Shown here: positions 7,661-15,413 of the stretch, piece by piece
Layout: each line of letters opens with the position of its first letter
How positions within the stretch are numbered: the first letter of the stretch is position 1
Source: an uncultured Prevotellaceae bacterium
GTDB taxonomy: Bacteria; Bacteroidota; Bacteroidia; Bacteroidales; Bacteroidaceae
Reading direction: 5' to 3'
DNA: 64,000 bases
Assembly: GCA_902788605.1 (NCBI GenBank)
Contig: CADAKX010000029.1
Location: 1-64,000 of the forward strand
Made by a program: the position numbers and the translations under genes
Notes under the pieces: model-generated
The model's input: only the letters and a program-made list of their open reading frames with translations
Database searches by the model: none
Told to the model about the DNA's origin: nothing

Positions 7661-7996
7661 TTATTCTTTTGATTGCTCAATCAAATAATCGTAGAAAGCA
7701 TCAATGTCACTGACGTTGAATTCTTCTTCGTCAATGTAATAAATGGCCTCTTTCTTGGGAGCCATCTCTAACCACCAAGAAAGTTCGCTTTCTCCATATT
7801 CATCTTTCTCAAGGCCAAACATGATGTTGAAAGCCTGATAGACGACTCCCCATAGGGGCGAGATGTAAAAAGGCGGATATTGGCCTTGGTCATCATCCCA
7901 GATGAGTCCGAATGCCTTGTCCAGATTATCTTCTTTTTCTTGCGCCTTTTTGATGGAGGCAATGAAATCTTTGAATTGTTCGCGAGTGGGTGTCAT
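7661..7996 (-). CDS. Acidic protein of unknown function
   Basis: This is a 111-residue acidic protein with an N-terminal helix (REQFKDFIASIKKAQEKED) and a strongly acidic C-terminus (DEEEFNVSDIDAFYDYL). The style resembles small immunity or DUF proteins of Bacteroidetes. It is coupled to the metallophosphoesterase gene by ATGA at 7993-7996 and is followed by the HTH gene. No domain is recognised. Confidence 0.5.
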   Translation of the reverse strand: MTPTREQFKDFIASIKKAQEKEDNLDKAFGLIWDDDQGQYPPFYISPLWGVVYQAFNIMFGLEKDEYGESELSWWLEMAPKKEAIYYIDEEEFNVSDIDAFYDYLIEQSKE

Positions 7997-8760
7997 AATT
8001 CTATTACTTTATTGGGTTCAAATCCATTTGTAAGATGTTCGTTATAGTACACATAGCCGAGTTGGTTGCACACGATTCGGGTGTTGCCAATCGTGGTGTC
8101 GATATTCGTATGCGAGTGACCATAAATCCAGACGTCAATTCGACAGTCAGCAATATAGTTGCCCAGTTCTGTGGCGAAGGCTCCGTTTAGGACGGAACCC
8201 ATGTGCTGGGCTGCCACCACTGATAATGTCGGCAGATGATGAGTGACCACAACGATATGCTTGGCAGAACTTTCTTCAACTGCCTGCTTCAAGAACTTCA
8301 GGCATTTCTCGTGCTCCAGATTGAAGTCATCAGGCGTGAAGCGTCTGCCATCATACATTATTTGGCGGAAATCATTCATGCCTATCTGAACGAGGTACAT
8401 GTCTGGCTCCGGTATTTTGGACCATAGGGTGGTGAGGATAAAGTCAGTATCGTCAATGCGCACTACCTTATTGTAATAATAGCCGATGTTCTTGCGAAAC
8501 ATCCACTGCCAACTATCGCCTCGAGCAGTTACATCGCTATTGCTGTAGAACTCGTGGTTGCCAGGCACCAATAACACCTGTCGGAAGTTCTTTGATGCCC
8601 AGTTCCAGAACTTCTTCTGTGGAGCAATGGTATCCCGCAGGTAGAACGTGTCACCAGCGAGCACCAAAACGTCACCCACGACCTCAAACTCATTCGCACG
8701 AATATACCGCGAATTATCCCACAATTCCATATGGAGGTCACTCATGTATTGTATCCTCAT
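7993..8760 (-). CDS. Calcineurin-like metallophosphoesterase
   Basis: This 255-residue protein shows the metallophosphoesterase motifs in order: SDLHME near residue 7 (DxH), AGDTFY near 36 (GD), GNHEFYS near 67 (GNHE), VVTHHLP near 173 and GHSHTN near 216. All metal-ligand positions look intact, so it should be a cytosolic two-metal phosphoesterase. The substrate cannot be told. It is the first gene of a unit that continues with the 111-residue and HTH genes, and copy B of the shared 44-base element lies upstream of its start at 8760. Confidence 0.8.
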   Translation of the reverse strand: MRIQYMSDLHMELWDNSRYIRANEFEVVGDVLVLAGDTFYLRDTIAPQKKFWNWASKNFRQVLLVPGNHEFYSNSDVTARGDSWQWMFRKNIGYYYNKVVRIDDTDFILTTLWSKIPEPDMYLVQIGMNDFRQIMYDGRRFTPDDFNLEHEKCLKFLKQAVEESSAKHIVVVTHHLPTLSVVAAQHMGSVLNGAFATELGNYIADCRIDVWIYGHSHTNIDTTIGNTRIVCNQLGYVYYNEHLTNGFEPNKVIEL

Positions 8761-8780
8761 TGCCTATATTATTTTATTTC

Positions 8781-8824
8781 GTTCGACTTTCTACCTATAA
8801 GTGGGGGAAAAGGGGAAATGTTAC
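8781..8824 (-). promoter_or_regulatory. Shared 44-base element, copy B
   Basis: On the minus strand GTAACATT is followed, with the same 15-base gap after GTAAC as in copies A and C, by CCACTT, then GTAGAAAG and CGAAC. GTAAC begins 64 bases upstream of the ATG at 8760. The dyad half-sites are slightly less perfect (CCACTTATAGGTAG). Confidence 0.6.
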
Positions 8825-8879
8825 GGCTTTGGAGCATAAAAAATGCAAAATGTTTGCTTTTTGCATCTTTAACTGTAAT

Positions 8880-8928
8880 TTTGAACAAAATTTGAAAAAG
8901 AATTCGTAACTTTGCGGCCAAAGGCCGC
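8880..8928 (+). promoter_or_regulatory. Promoter and GC-rich hairpin leader of the toxin operon
   Basis: TAACTTTG at 8907-8914 is a good -7 box; TTTG occurs at 8880-8883 and 8891-8894, neither at the ideal spacing. A perfect palindrome GCGGCC-AAA-GGCCGC (8914-8928) starts at the expected transcription start. The following 135 bases to the ATG at 9065 contain no readable gene and form an unusually long leader. Together with copy B, this accounts for the gene-free stretch 8761-9064. Confidence 0.5.
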
Positions 8929-9064
8929 GAAGCTGCTCACGCTCGGCCATCGATGCATTGCAACGCCACACTCTGTACCTTCAGGTCAGAGAAGTATCAT
9001 GCCCCTCGCTTAACAGCAGCTTTGTCAGTCGTAAATGACAGTCGAAAACAAAAGAAAGTAGCGT

Positions 9065-9256
9065 ATGACTGAAATTCATAAACGATATCGTCTGACTTCT
9101 AACGAGGAGCCTACCGACGAAATGCTACAGGCTCTGATGGAGGATGTGGCTCAGGCTGCTCGCGAGTCAAGCGCGAAAGCTGAGGCAGAAAAGAAACGCA
9201 GGCTTCAGGCTGTAGCCAAGGAAATTGAAGAGTGGAAATATACGGCAGGACTATGA
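9065..9256 (+). CDS. Small partner of the zeta-like toxin, probable antitoxin
   Basis: This 63-residue, highly charged and helical protein starts MTEIHKRYRLTSNEEPTDEM. Its stop overlaps the start of the next gene in an ATGA arrangement (9253-9256). Small helical proteins translated immediately upstream of zeta-type kinases in this arrangement usually act as antitoxins or as stabilising partners; no sequence family is recognised, so the role is inferred from position. The KAEAEKKRRLQAVAKEIEEW stretch is a probable coiled helix. Confidence 0.6.
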   Translation: MTEIHKRYRLTSNEEPTDEMLQALMEDVAQAARESSAKAEAEKKRRLQAVAKEIEEWKYTAGL

Positions 9257-9843
9257 CAGGAAGAAGGCCTACACTCTGCGTTGTTGCCGGCCCCAATGGT
9301 TCGGGCAAGACGACAACTACCATTCAGTTGCTCAACAACGAGTGGGCTGCTGACAGCTTGTACATCAATCCAGATAATATCGCACAGGAAACCTTTGGCG
9401 ACTGGAATTCTCCAGAGGCCGTACTGAAGGCTGCTGAAGAGGCTACTCGCATGCGCTATGAATGTTTGGAACAAGGGCGCGACTTCGTGTTCGAAACAGT
9501 ATTCTCTGCCCTAGAGAAACTGGAGTTTCTTCGTAAGGCTAAGGATGCAGGGTTCTTTATCCGCCTGTTCTATGTTTGCACATCTGATCCTACCATCAAC
9601 GTTGCCCGCATCACACAGCGTTATCTGAACGGTGGTCATGAGGTTCCCATCTCCAAGATTATCTCCCGCTACTACAAGTCGCTCGTTAATGCTAACAAGG
9701 CCATCACCTTTGTTGACCGTGCCTACATTTATGACAACTCTATTGATAATCAGCTTCCACGTTTGTTATTTCGTACTACTGATGGCCAGCTATTCAAGCA
9801 GTACACTGACGATATTCCCGAATGGGCTAAGACGTTGATATAA
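9253..9843 (+). CDS. Zeta-toxin-like P-loop kinase
   Basis: This 196-residue protein has the Walker A motif GPNGSGKTT at residues 13-21 and the FVFETVFS strand, in the position where zeta toxins and related kinases bind substrate. Downstream Arg residues (ARITQRYLNGGHEVP) resemble the nucleotide-binding lid. The ATG at 9253 overlaps the stop of the 63-residue gene, and an upstream frame extension was rejected for that reason. Zeta toxins phosphorylate UDP-N-acetylglucosamine; whether this protein does so cannot be seen. It is the second gene of a two- or three-gene unit. Confidence 0.75.
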   Translation: MTGRRPTLCVVAGPNGSGKTTTTIQLLNNEWAADSLYINPDNIAQETFGDWNSPEAVLKAAEEATRMRYECLEQGRDFVFETVFSALEKLEFLRKAKDAGFFIRLFYVCTSDPTINVARITQRYLNGGHEVPISKIISRYYKSLVNANKAITFVDRAYIYDNSIDNQLPRLLFRTTDGQLFKQYTDDIPEWAKTLI

Positions 9844-9864
9844 GATGAGAAAAGCATTTGCCTT

Positions 9865-10425
9865 ATGAAATATTCAAAATTGACCATTGCTGGTGTTCCA
9901 AAGTCTTTTGAAATTTGGGACGTAGTGGACTATGTTCAACCCCTTCAGGAAGATGCAAGTCCTGATGATGTGCAGTATGATTTTTATTCGTTGGAATGTG
10001 ACGAGGAAAAAGGGGAGGAGGCTTGTGTGTTGTTCAAGTATGATGAGTCGGCCACAGGGATATTCGTGACTCACACTCCACATCTGCAGACCCTGTCCAT
10101 TGAACTGTCTCCGTGGGCAGTGGAGACCGATGTGCAGTTGTATGCTTTATTTGTGAATGCGTTTCTTGCCAAGCATAAAAGGGCCCGACTTTATGACAAA
10201 TATGCTCCGCTAAAGAGTCTGACCGATGATGATGTCCAGAAAATGATAGAAGAGCGGAAACGGTATCTCAAACGTCTGCTCACTACGAAAGATGGTTTTA
10301 CGATGGAAGGGATTAACGCAGATTTTACGCTCAAGGTGGCCCATCTGAAACCTGCAATATCAGTGGATACACAGATTCAGGAGTTACAACAACAGTTCGT
10401 AAAAATGCAGTGGGAGACAGAGTAG
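9865..10425 (+). CDS. Protein of unknown function downstream of the toxin
   Basis: This 186-residue protein starts MKYSKLTIAGVPKSFEIWD. The first 100 residues look beta-rich, and the C-terminal part is helical with a basic stretch (EERKRYLKRLL) and a Gln-rich end (QELQQQFVKMQ). No domain is recognised. It follows the toxin by 21 bases on the same strand, so cotranscription is likely. It converges on the minus-strand gene ending at 10486. Confidence 0.5.
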   Translation: MKYSKLTIAGVPKSFEIWDVVDYVQPLQEDASPDDVQYDFYSLECDEEKGEEACVLFKYDESATGIFVTHTPHLQTLSIELSPWAVETDVQLYALFVNAFLAKHKRARLYDKYAPLKSLTDDDVQKMIEERKRYLKRLLTTKDGFTMEGINADFTLKVAHLKPAISVDTQIQELQQQFVKMQWETE

Positions 10426-10485
10426 GTTAAGCTCTAACTATTATCAAAATTTGTCATAGCAAATTGTCTTACTTGATCTGAAATG

Positions 10486-11280
10486 TCAGGTGTCTTTGAA
10501 GTTGAGTGAGAGAATAGCCTTGGCATCGGTCTGAATAGCCCGAAGTAAGTCGTGATTATCAAAAAAGGCTGTTTCTGATTTTGCAGCGGTCTCAATGCTT
10601 TTTGTAAGTTGCTCCATGAGCATAGCGACAATGATGATTATCTGACCGTAATCGTGAGCCTCGACCATCTCAGAAACCTTATGTAGTTCTCTATCTGCAA
10701 AAGTAACTGGGCGAAGATGACCGTCATCACCCATAGTGTAGGCCGTTATTTCCTTGCCGCTAACCTTTTGTAGTATATCAATGACGGAAACGCGCGAATT
10801 GGCTTCGATGGCATTGATGAAAGGGGCTAGGTCTGTAGACTTGGTATCCTGAACAATGTCAACGCACTCGTGATAGAGGTCATAAAACACCGTATGGTAT
10901 TTTAGTTGATCGTGAGTAACACCTGTGGTCTTTATGCTGCCATCGGGATTGTAATCCTCGTCATCGTCGGTTCCAAACTCATCAATGAACTCGAGACGTT
11001 TAGAGAGGGCATAATACTCCCAACTGCCATTAAATTCGCCGAAGTATAAATCAATTGTAGTAATCCATTCTTGCAGACGTTGCACAACCTCATGCAGCCA
11101 TTTCTCCCAAAGGAGGATCTGGTAGTAAGTGATCATCTTGAAGGCCGCTTCTTCACCTTTGGTGTCATCGAATATTCGTGGTCGTGTCATAATCCAAAGA
11201 GTGGTAATCTTCGAGATTACCTTATTGAATACAATTGCCAGAGGCTGCTCACTTTCGATGTGCTGTATCATATACTCCAT
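10486..11280 (-). CDS. Protein of unknown function, helical
   Basis: This is a 264-residue helical protein with no signal peptide. A short hydrophobic helix near the C-terminus (GQIIIIVAMLMEQLTKSI) is too weak to call a membrane segment. The acidic middle contains DEFGTDDDEDYNPDGS. It is not recognised. It follows the 44-residue gene by 10 bases on the minus strand, so both probably come from the transcript that starts near copy C of the shared element. Confidence 0.5.
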   Translation of the reverse strand: MEYMIQHIESEQPLAIVFNKVISKITTLWIMTRPRIFDDTKGEEAAFKMITYYQILLWEKWLHEVVQRLQEWITTIDLYFGEFNGSWEYYALSKRLEFIDEFGTDDDEDYNPDGSIKTTGVTHDQLKYHTVFYDLYHECVDIVQDTKSTDLAPFINAIEANSRVSVIDILQKVSGKEITAYTMGDDGHLRPVTFADRELHKVSEMVEAHDYGQIIIIVAMLMEQLTKSIETAAKSETAFFDNHDLLRAIQTDAKAILSLNFKDT

Positions 11281-11290
11281 GTCGATTCAT

Positions 11291-11425
11291 TTATAATCTT
11301 ATTACAGTTATTGGCTTCTGATGCTCGCTCCTCAGGCTTGGACAGAGGAGTCGTTTCAGCTGCTCGCTGAAATCCCTGTCATTGTAAAGTATCCGCACGA
11401 TGCGATTTTGGATGATGTACGTCAT
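11291..11425 (-). CDS. Small basic protein, 44 residues
   Basis: Reading the minus strand from the ATG at 11425 gives an intact 44-codon frame ending at TAA (11293-11291). It begins MTYIIQNRIVRILYNDRDF and contains EQLKRLL. It is the first frame behind copy C of the shared 44-base element, at the same distance as the other units, which supports it as a real gene. A palindrome TTTCAGC-N5-GCTGAAA (11354-11372) lies within it. It has no recognised family. Confidence 0.45.
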   Translation of the reverse strand: MTYIIQNRIVRILYNDRDFSEQLKRLLCPSLRSEHQKPITVIRL

Positions 11426-11440
11426 AAATATCCTTTTTCC

Positions 11441-11484
11441 GTTCGCCTTTCTACCTTTAAGTAGGGAAAAATAGGAAATGTTAC
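11441..11484 (-). promoter_or_regulatory. Shared 44-base element, copy C
   Basis: The minus strand shows GTAACATT, then CTACTT 15 bases after GTAAC, then GGTAGAAAGG and CGAAC, identical in length to copies A and B. GTAAC begins 59 bases upstream of the ATG at 11425. The neighbouring housekeeping promoter for sodB lies 27 bases further on, in the opposite direction. Confidence 0.6.
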
Positions 11485-11510
11485 ATGGAAAATGAAGATA
11501 TTTTCATGAT

Positions 11511-11544
11511 TTTGATGAGATTTGTGGAAAAATGACTAACTTTA
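11511..11544 (+). promoter_or_regulatory. Promoter of the sod-rbr unit
   Basis: TTTG at 11511-11514 and TAACTTTA at 11537-11544 are separated by 22 bases, a near-consensus Bacteroidetes promoter. The sodB ATG is at 11572. Confidence 0.5.
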
Positions 11545-11571
11545 CAGCGTGAATCTAAAACAAATAGACGT

Positions 11572-12189
11572 ATGGGAAAGTTTGAACTGATGGCGCTACC
11601 GTATGCGATAGACGCATTGGAGCCGGTGATTAGCAGGCAGACGCTGGAGTTTCATCATGGGAAGCATCTGGCGGGGTATGTGAATAATTTGAATGGGCTA
11701 ACCTCACCCCCTAACCCCTCTCCAAAGGGCGAGGGGAGCCTTGGAGAACTTGAGGCGTTGAAAGAGCTTGTGCTTCATAGTGAGGGAGCAATCTTGAATA
11801 ACGCAGGGCAGATACTGAACCACAATCTGTACTTTGAACAATTCGCAGGGGAGCGGAGAAAGCCTGCTCCTACAGGACAATTGGCAGAGGCCATCGTGCG
11901 CGATTTCGGATCGTTCGAGGCATTCAAGGAGGCGTTCCAGAAGGGTGGAGCAACGCTCTTTGGCTCTGGCTGGGTGTGGTTGTCGGCAGACAAGGATGGC
12001 AAACTCGTGATTACGCAGGAGGCGAATGCGACGAATCCCATTCAGAAGGGCCTGAAGCCGTTGCTGACATTCGATGTGTGGGAGCATGCGTACTATCTGG
12101 ACTATCAGAACCGACGTCCTGACCATTTGGCTGCACTGTGGCAGATTATCGACTGGAACGTCATCGAACAACGCTATCAAAACAGATAA
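11572..12189 (+). CDS. sodB: Iron/manganese superoxide dismutase with in-frame repeat insertion
   Basis: This 205-residue enzyme converts superoxide to peroxide and oxygen in the cytosol. Metal ligands are intact: the His in FHHGKHLAGY near residue 27, the His in LNHNLYF, and Asp and His in DVWEHAYYLDY. GGATLFGSGWVWL is the family signature. Compared with usual relatives, about 8 extra residues (NPSPKGEGS) lie after VNNLNGL; they are encoded by a GC-rich repeat at 11702-11738 that also occurs in the PIF1-like helicase gene. The insertion is in frame and in a loop, so activity is probably retained. Rubrerythrin follows 30 bases later, a typical anaerobe oxidative-stress pairing. Confidence 0.92.
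   Translation: MGKFELMALPYAIDALEPVISRQTLEFHHGKHLAGYVNNLNGLTSPPNPSPKGEGSLGELEALKELVLHSEGAILNNAGQILNHNLYFEQFAGERRKPAPTGQLAEAIVRDFGSFEAFKEAFQKGGATLFGSGWVWLSADKDGKLVITQEANATNPIQKGLKPLLTFDVWEHAYYLDYQNRRPDHLAALWQIIDWNVIEQRYQNR
11702..11738 (+). repeat. GC-rich REP-like palindrome inside sodB
   Basis: The 37-base element reads CCTCACCCCC, a 3-base spacer, then CCCCTCTCCAAAGGG and CGAGGGGAG, which folds into a hairpin. A near-identical copy lies at 36947-36982 in the opposite orientation, and shorter variants occur at 63656-63686 and 63759-63787. Translated in this frame it gives PNPSPKGEGS. Confidence 0.8.
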
Positions 12190-12219
12190 TATTTTTTTTA
12201 ACCAACAAAAAAGAGACTT

Positions 12220-12762
12220 ATGAAAGAACTGAAAGGAACAAAGACCGAGCAGAACCTCAAGGAGGCTTTTGCTGGCGAGAGTATGGCACGCAACAAGTAC
12301 ACGTATTTTGCTTCTAAGGCCAAGAAGGATGGCTACGTGCAGATAGCTGCTATCTTTGAAGAGACGGCTGCTAACGAGAAGGAGCACGCCAAACTGTGGT
12401 ATAAGTACCTGAATGGCGGTAGCGTGAGCGATACGAAGACGAACCTGGCGGATGCTGCGAATGGCGAGAACTTCGAATGGACGGACATGTATGCGCGTAT
12501 GGCCAAGGAGGCTCGTGAGGAGGGTTTCGACGAGATTGCCGTGAAGTTTGAACTCGTAGGTGCCATCGAGAAGCATCATGAGGAGCGTTATCGCAAACTG
12601 CTGAAGAACATCGAGGATGCTATTGTCTTCTCGCGTGAGGGTGATGTGATCTGGCAATGCAGCAACTGCGGCCATATCGTCATCGGCAAGAAGGCTCCCG
12701 AGGTGTGTCCGGTATGCGACCATCCGCAGAGCTATTTCCAGATCAAGGCGGAAAACTTTTAG
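12220..12762 (+). CDS. rbr: Rubrerythrin
   Basis: This 180-residue protein has an N-terminal ferritin-like diiron domain with the Glu and His ligands in [25 protein letters not shown] and [13 protein letters not shown]-terminal rubredoxin domain carries two Cys pairs (CSNCGH and CPVCDH). It reduces hydrogen peroxide in the cytoplasm of anaerobes using reducing power passed through the rubredoxin centre. It follows sodB with a 30-base gap and is probably cotranscribed, so superoxide and peroxide removal are coupled. Confidence 0.95.
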   Translation: MKELKGTKTEQNLKEAFAGESMARNKYTYFASKAKKDGYVQIAAIFEETAANEKEHAKLWYKYLNGGSVSDTKTNLADAANGENFEWTDMYARMAKEAREEGFDEIAVKFELVGAIEKHHEERYRKLLKNIEDAIVFSREGDVIWQCSNCGHIVIGKKAPEVCPVCDHPQSYFQIKAENF

Positions 12763-12835
12763 AGCAGTGAGAGCCGAATGATGCTTGCATCAATTTGGCC
12801 GAGTCGCGATAAAAAGTCATCGAAGATAACTATTG

Positions 12836-13174
12836 ATGCACGACTACCCAGACAGGATGTCGCCTGAACAGGCACGGGCGTTTCGTGATGCCGTGCTGAA
12901 CATCGTCAGCCAGATACCTCGCGGACGAGTGACCACCTACGGCCATATCGCTGCTTTGGCAGGCTGGCCCAGTCATTCGCGTATGGTGGGTCGCACACTT
13001 CGCTATACGCCTGGTGCCGAGAAACTGCCCTGTCATCGTGTGGTCAACAAAGAAGGCCGCACAGCCCCAGGCTGGAGTCGCCAGCGCACCCTGCTTGAGG
13101 AAGAAGACATCCACTTCAAGGCCAACGGACATGTGGATATGGCGCTGCATCTATGGGAGCCGCCAATGGAATAA
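12836..13174 (+). CDS. MGMT-family protein, short form with the active Cys
   Basis: This 112-residue protein matches the C-terminal DNA-binding/active-site domain of O6-alkylguanine-DNA alkyltransferases: RGRVTTYGHIAALAGWPSHS, the Arg finger region, and LPCHRVVN with the acceptor Cys. It lacks the N-terminal domain of Ada/Ogt proteins and has the size of alkyltransferase-like (ATL) proteins. ATLs usually have Trp in place of the Cys, so this one could be catalytic. The ATG at 12836 is preferred over the TTG three bases upstream. It lies 73 bases after rubrerythrin, ahead of a strong terminator. Confidence 0.8.
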   Translation: MHDYPDRMSPEQARAFRDAVLNIVSQIPRGRVTTYGHIAALAGWPSHSRMVGRTLRYTPGAEKLPCHRVVNKEGRTAPGWSRQRTLLEEEDIHFKANGHVDMALHLWEPPME

Positions 13175-13196
13175 TACCGCTTTCCGAACGCCATTT

Positions 13197-13246
13197 TGCT
13201 GGTACACGTAGCCACACTTTATCCTACGTGTACCAGCATTTTTTTT
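13197..13246 (+). terminator. Strong terminator with a 15-bp perfect stem
   Basis: The arms TGCTGGTACACGTAG (13197-13211) and CTACGTGTACCAGCA (13224-13238) are perfectly complementary around a 12-base loop and are followed by eight T residues. It closes the sod-rbr-MGMT stretch. Confidence 0.9.
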
Positions 13247-13365
13247 GTACGTGTGGCATTGCTTTTTGTGAAAGAATGACAAAAAACGGAAGTTTTTGCG
13301 GGATATTTACTGATTTTTGCTGGAAATTTTATAAATTTGCGGTAAACATCAATAATTTGTTGCCA

Positions 13366-13660
13366 ATGGCTAAAGATATTAATCGCATCAAAGTGGTTCT
13401 CGTGGAACAGAAGAGGACGGGTAAATGGCTGGCTGAGCTCTGCTCGCTTGCTACCATCGGGACGCAAGAACTACCATCGGATTATCCACAAGAACAATCC
13501 GATTAAGCGAGAGAAAAACCGAACTAGTTCGTGTTCTTCCGAGCGAGAGGATTGAAGATTAATAATCAACAATCCGAGGTTCAATCGCAAAAAGTTCCAG
13601 TTCAAGTTCGAGAATGGTAAGGTGCTGAGGCTAAAACCGTATGAGCATTTGAAATTTTGA
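13366..13660 (+). pseudogene. Remnant of an XRE-type regulator and a following gene
   Basis: The frame from ATG 13366 reads MAKDINRIKVVLVEQKRTGK and WLAE, the conserved start of a common Bacteroidetes XRE regulator, then loses the expected HTH and stops at 13506 after 46 codons. A -7-like box (TAAATTTG, 13332-13339) lies upstream. Further on, 13592-13660 reads as a gene end (KFQFKFENGKVLRLKPYEH, then LKF and a stop) without a start. Both look like relics of genes lost at the border before the Wadjet operon. Confidence 0.5.
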
Positions 13661-13666
13661 TTGCCT

Positions 13667-14866
13667 ATGGAGATACTTTCACATTTCAGAACGATAGAAG
13701 AGCTTACGAAAACACTCTCGCGTGAACAAGGGCTACTGAGTGAGATGTTTGAGAAACGAAAACTGATGAAGTTTCCGTTGGGATTGGCTTTGGAACTTGT
13801 TGGTGGAAATGAGACGCGTCTCAGAAGATTAGTGGATTATGGCGTTTTGGTAGAAACTGGGAATACCATAGAGATTGAGAGCGACTACCTGAACTTCTTC
13901 GAGGAGGTGCTGAATGTGAACGAGGAAATCAGTGTGCTAAGCGTTCAGGAGTGTATCAATACGCTGAAAGAGTATATAGGCTATTTCCTGCAAGAGAGTA
14001 ATACCAATCGTAAAGCCGGATATCAGGATAGTGTAAGGCAACTACTGAAAAAGACCGGATTTAGAACGCTGAAGAATGTGGTGGACTTGAAGCGCAATAT
14101 GGATAATGCGTATAAGCAGGAGCCCAACTACATTATCAAGAAAAAGAAACTGCAGAATCTGGACGAGAAGAGCCACAGTATCCGCTCGATGATACGTGAG
14201 TGCGAGAAACTGATGGATAACGAGCACGCTTTCTTTCTGATGGCCAACGACCCACATATGGCCAAGACCTGTAGCAATGTAAAGCATGACTTTGTGGAGG
14301 CCTATCATGCGCTGATGGAGATTGACAGACAGATTATTGTCTATATCAATCAGATTGAACAGCAGAACCAACTCTACAAGAAGATACGCAAGCTGAAATA
14401 TCTGCAAGACCAGTTGCTCATCAAGACTGATACAAATCTGTTACAGGTGTTGGAGAATAGTAATCCGCTTTGGATGGAATCACGGCAATACAGCAAAATC
14501 CGCCTCTCGTTGGAAATGCTGAGGGAGAATGACCAGACAACAGCCATTCTGAGGCGAATAGCTGAGCGTAATGGTTTGAAGAAAACAGCCAGGACAGAAG
14601 CTGAACCACTGACAGACGAAGACTTGCAGGAACATACTCAAAGACTGAAGGAGGTAGATCCTGCTGAAGTGTGGAATGCATTCTCTGCATCAAGTTACAG
14701 TCTGTTTGATTTTATCCTGAGATACGACTATAAGGCGAAACGTGATATAGAAGATCATGCAGCGCTCTTTTGCCAGTTGGTCATCCTTCATCCAGACGAA
14801 TGTAGGATGACAGGCAAATACGCAACTTATCAAGACATCGAATATCCTATCATCTATGCGAAATAA
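13667..14866 (+). CDS. jetA: Wadjet protein JetA (MksF/kleisin-type)
   Basis: This 399-residue, largely helical protein starts at the ATG at 13667. By position it is the first gene of a four-gene set whose third member is an SMC/MukB-like ATPase and whose fourth has a Toprim motif, the layout of Wadjet (JetABCD). In that system JetA acts as the kleisin-like subunit bridging the ATPase heads of the complex that recognises and removes small circular plasmid DNA. The N-terminal part includes a short winged-helix-like stretch (GLALELVGGNETRLRRLVDY). It overlaps jetB by 11 bases. Confidence 0.75.
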   Translation: MEILSHFRTIEELTKTLSREQGLLSEMFEKRKLMKFPLGLALELVGGNETRLRRLVDYGVLVETGNTIEIESDYLNFFEEVLNVNEEISVLSVQECINTLKEYIGYFLQESNTNRKAGYQDSVRQLLKKTGFRTLKNVVDLKRNMDNAYKQEPNYIIKKKKLQNLDEKSHSIRSMIRECEKLMDNEHAFFLMANDPHMAKTCSNVKHDFVEAYHALMEIDRQIIVYINQIEQQNQLYKKIRKLKYLQDQLLIKTDTNLLQVLENSNPLWMESRQYSKIRLSLEMLRENDQTTAILRRIAERNGLKKTARTEAEPLTDEDLQEHTQRLKEVDPAEVWNAFSASSYSLFDFILRYDYKAKRDIEDHAALFCQLVILHPDECRMTGKYATYQDIEYPIIYAK

Positions 14867-15413
14867 CACCCAAAGAATATACGAACGACTGAGCCGTGGA
14901 GAATTCCTTTCGGTTGACAGTACTGATTCCTCTATCCGTCACCTGTATGAGGACATAGAGGAGAATGTTGAAGATTATGCAGACTATTTCAAGGAAATCG
15001 GTCTGCAACTGGAGTCTGGTAATGGCTATTTCTATTTCTCGCGAATAAGCGAGGGAAAACAGTCTATTGAGCAGAAACTGGACAGCTTTTCCAAATGGCT
15101 TGACTACTTGGATTTCCTGAAGTGTTATAATCAGTCGTTCACAGCCGGCTATCAGTTCCGCAAGAGCCATTTGATTGAGCAGATAAGTCTGGACATTGAA
15201 CTAAAGGAGAAAGCTGGACATCTGTTTAAGAAATACGGAGTTGGTTCCTATCTGGAGATAGTAAACAAACTGCTTCAGGAAATGCTTAGTATGGGCTTTG
15301 CCGAGTGCATCAGCGAACAGGACGAAACATATAAGATTACTTCGGCATTTCGCTATGTCGAGGAACTAGTAAACATGATTCAAATAGCCAACGAAGATGA
15401 AGTACCTGAATAA
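14856..15413 (+). CDS. jetB: Wadjet protein JetB (MksE-type)
   Basis: This 185-residue helical protein starts at the ATG at 14856 inside the end of jetA and ends inside the start of jetC, so all three are translationally coupled. Length and position match MksE/MukE-type accessory subunits, which bind the kleisin. The N-terminal part (TQRIYERLSRGEFLSVDSTD) is followed by helices with many acidic residues. Sequence alone does not fix the family; the assignment rests on the operon. Confidence 0.75.
   Translation: MRNNTQRIYERLSRGEFLSVDSTDSSIRHLYEDIEENVEDYADYFKEIGLQLESGNGYFYFSRISEGKQSIEQKLDSFSKWLDYLDFLKCYNQSFTAGYQFRKSHLIEQISLDIELKEKAGHLFKKYGVGSYLEIVNKLLQEMLSMGFAECISEQDETYKITSAFRYVEELVNMIQIANEDEVPE

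Noticed and set aside
11704..12723. A 339-codon minus-strand frame opposite sodB and rbr
   Set aside because: Both plus-strand genes are complete and well known; the antisense frame has no recognisable protein.
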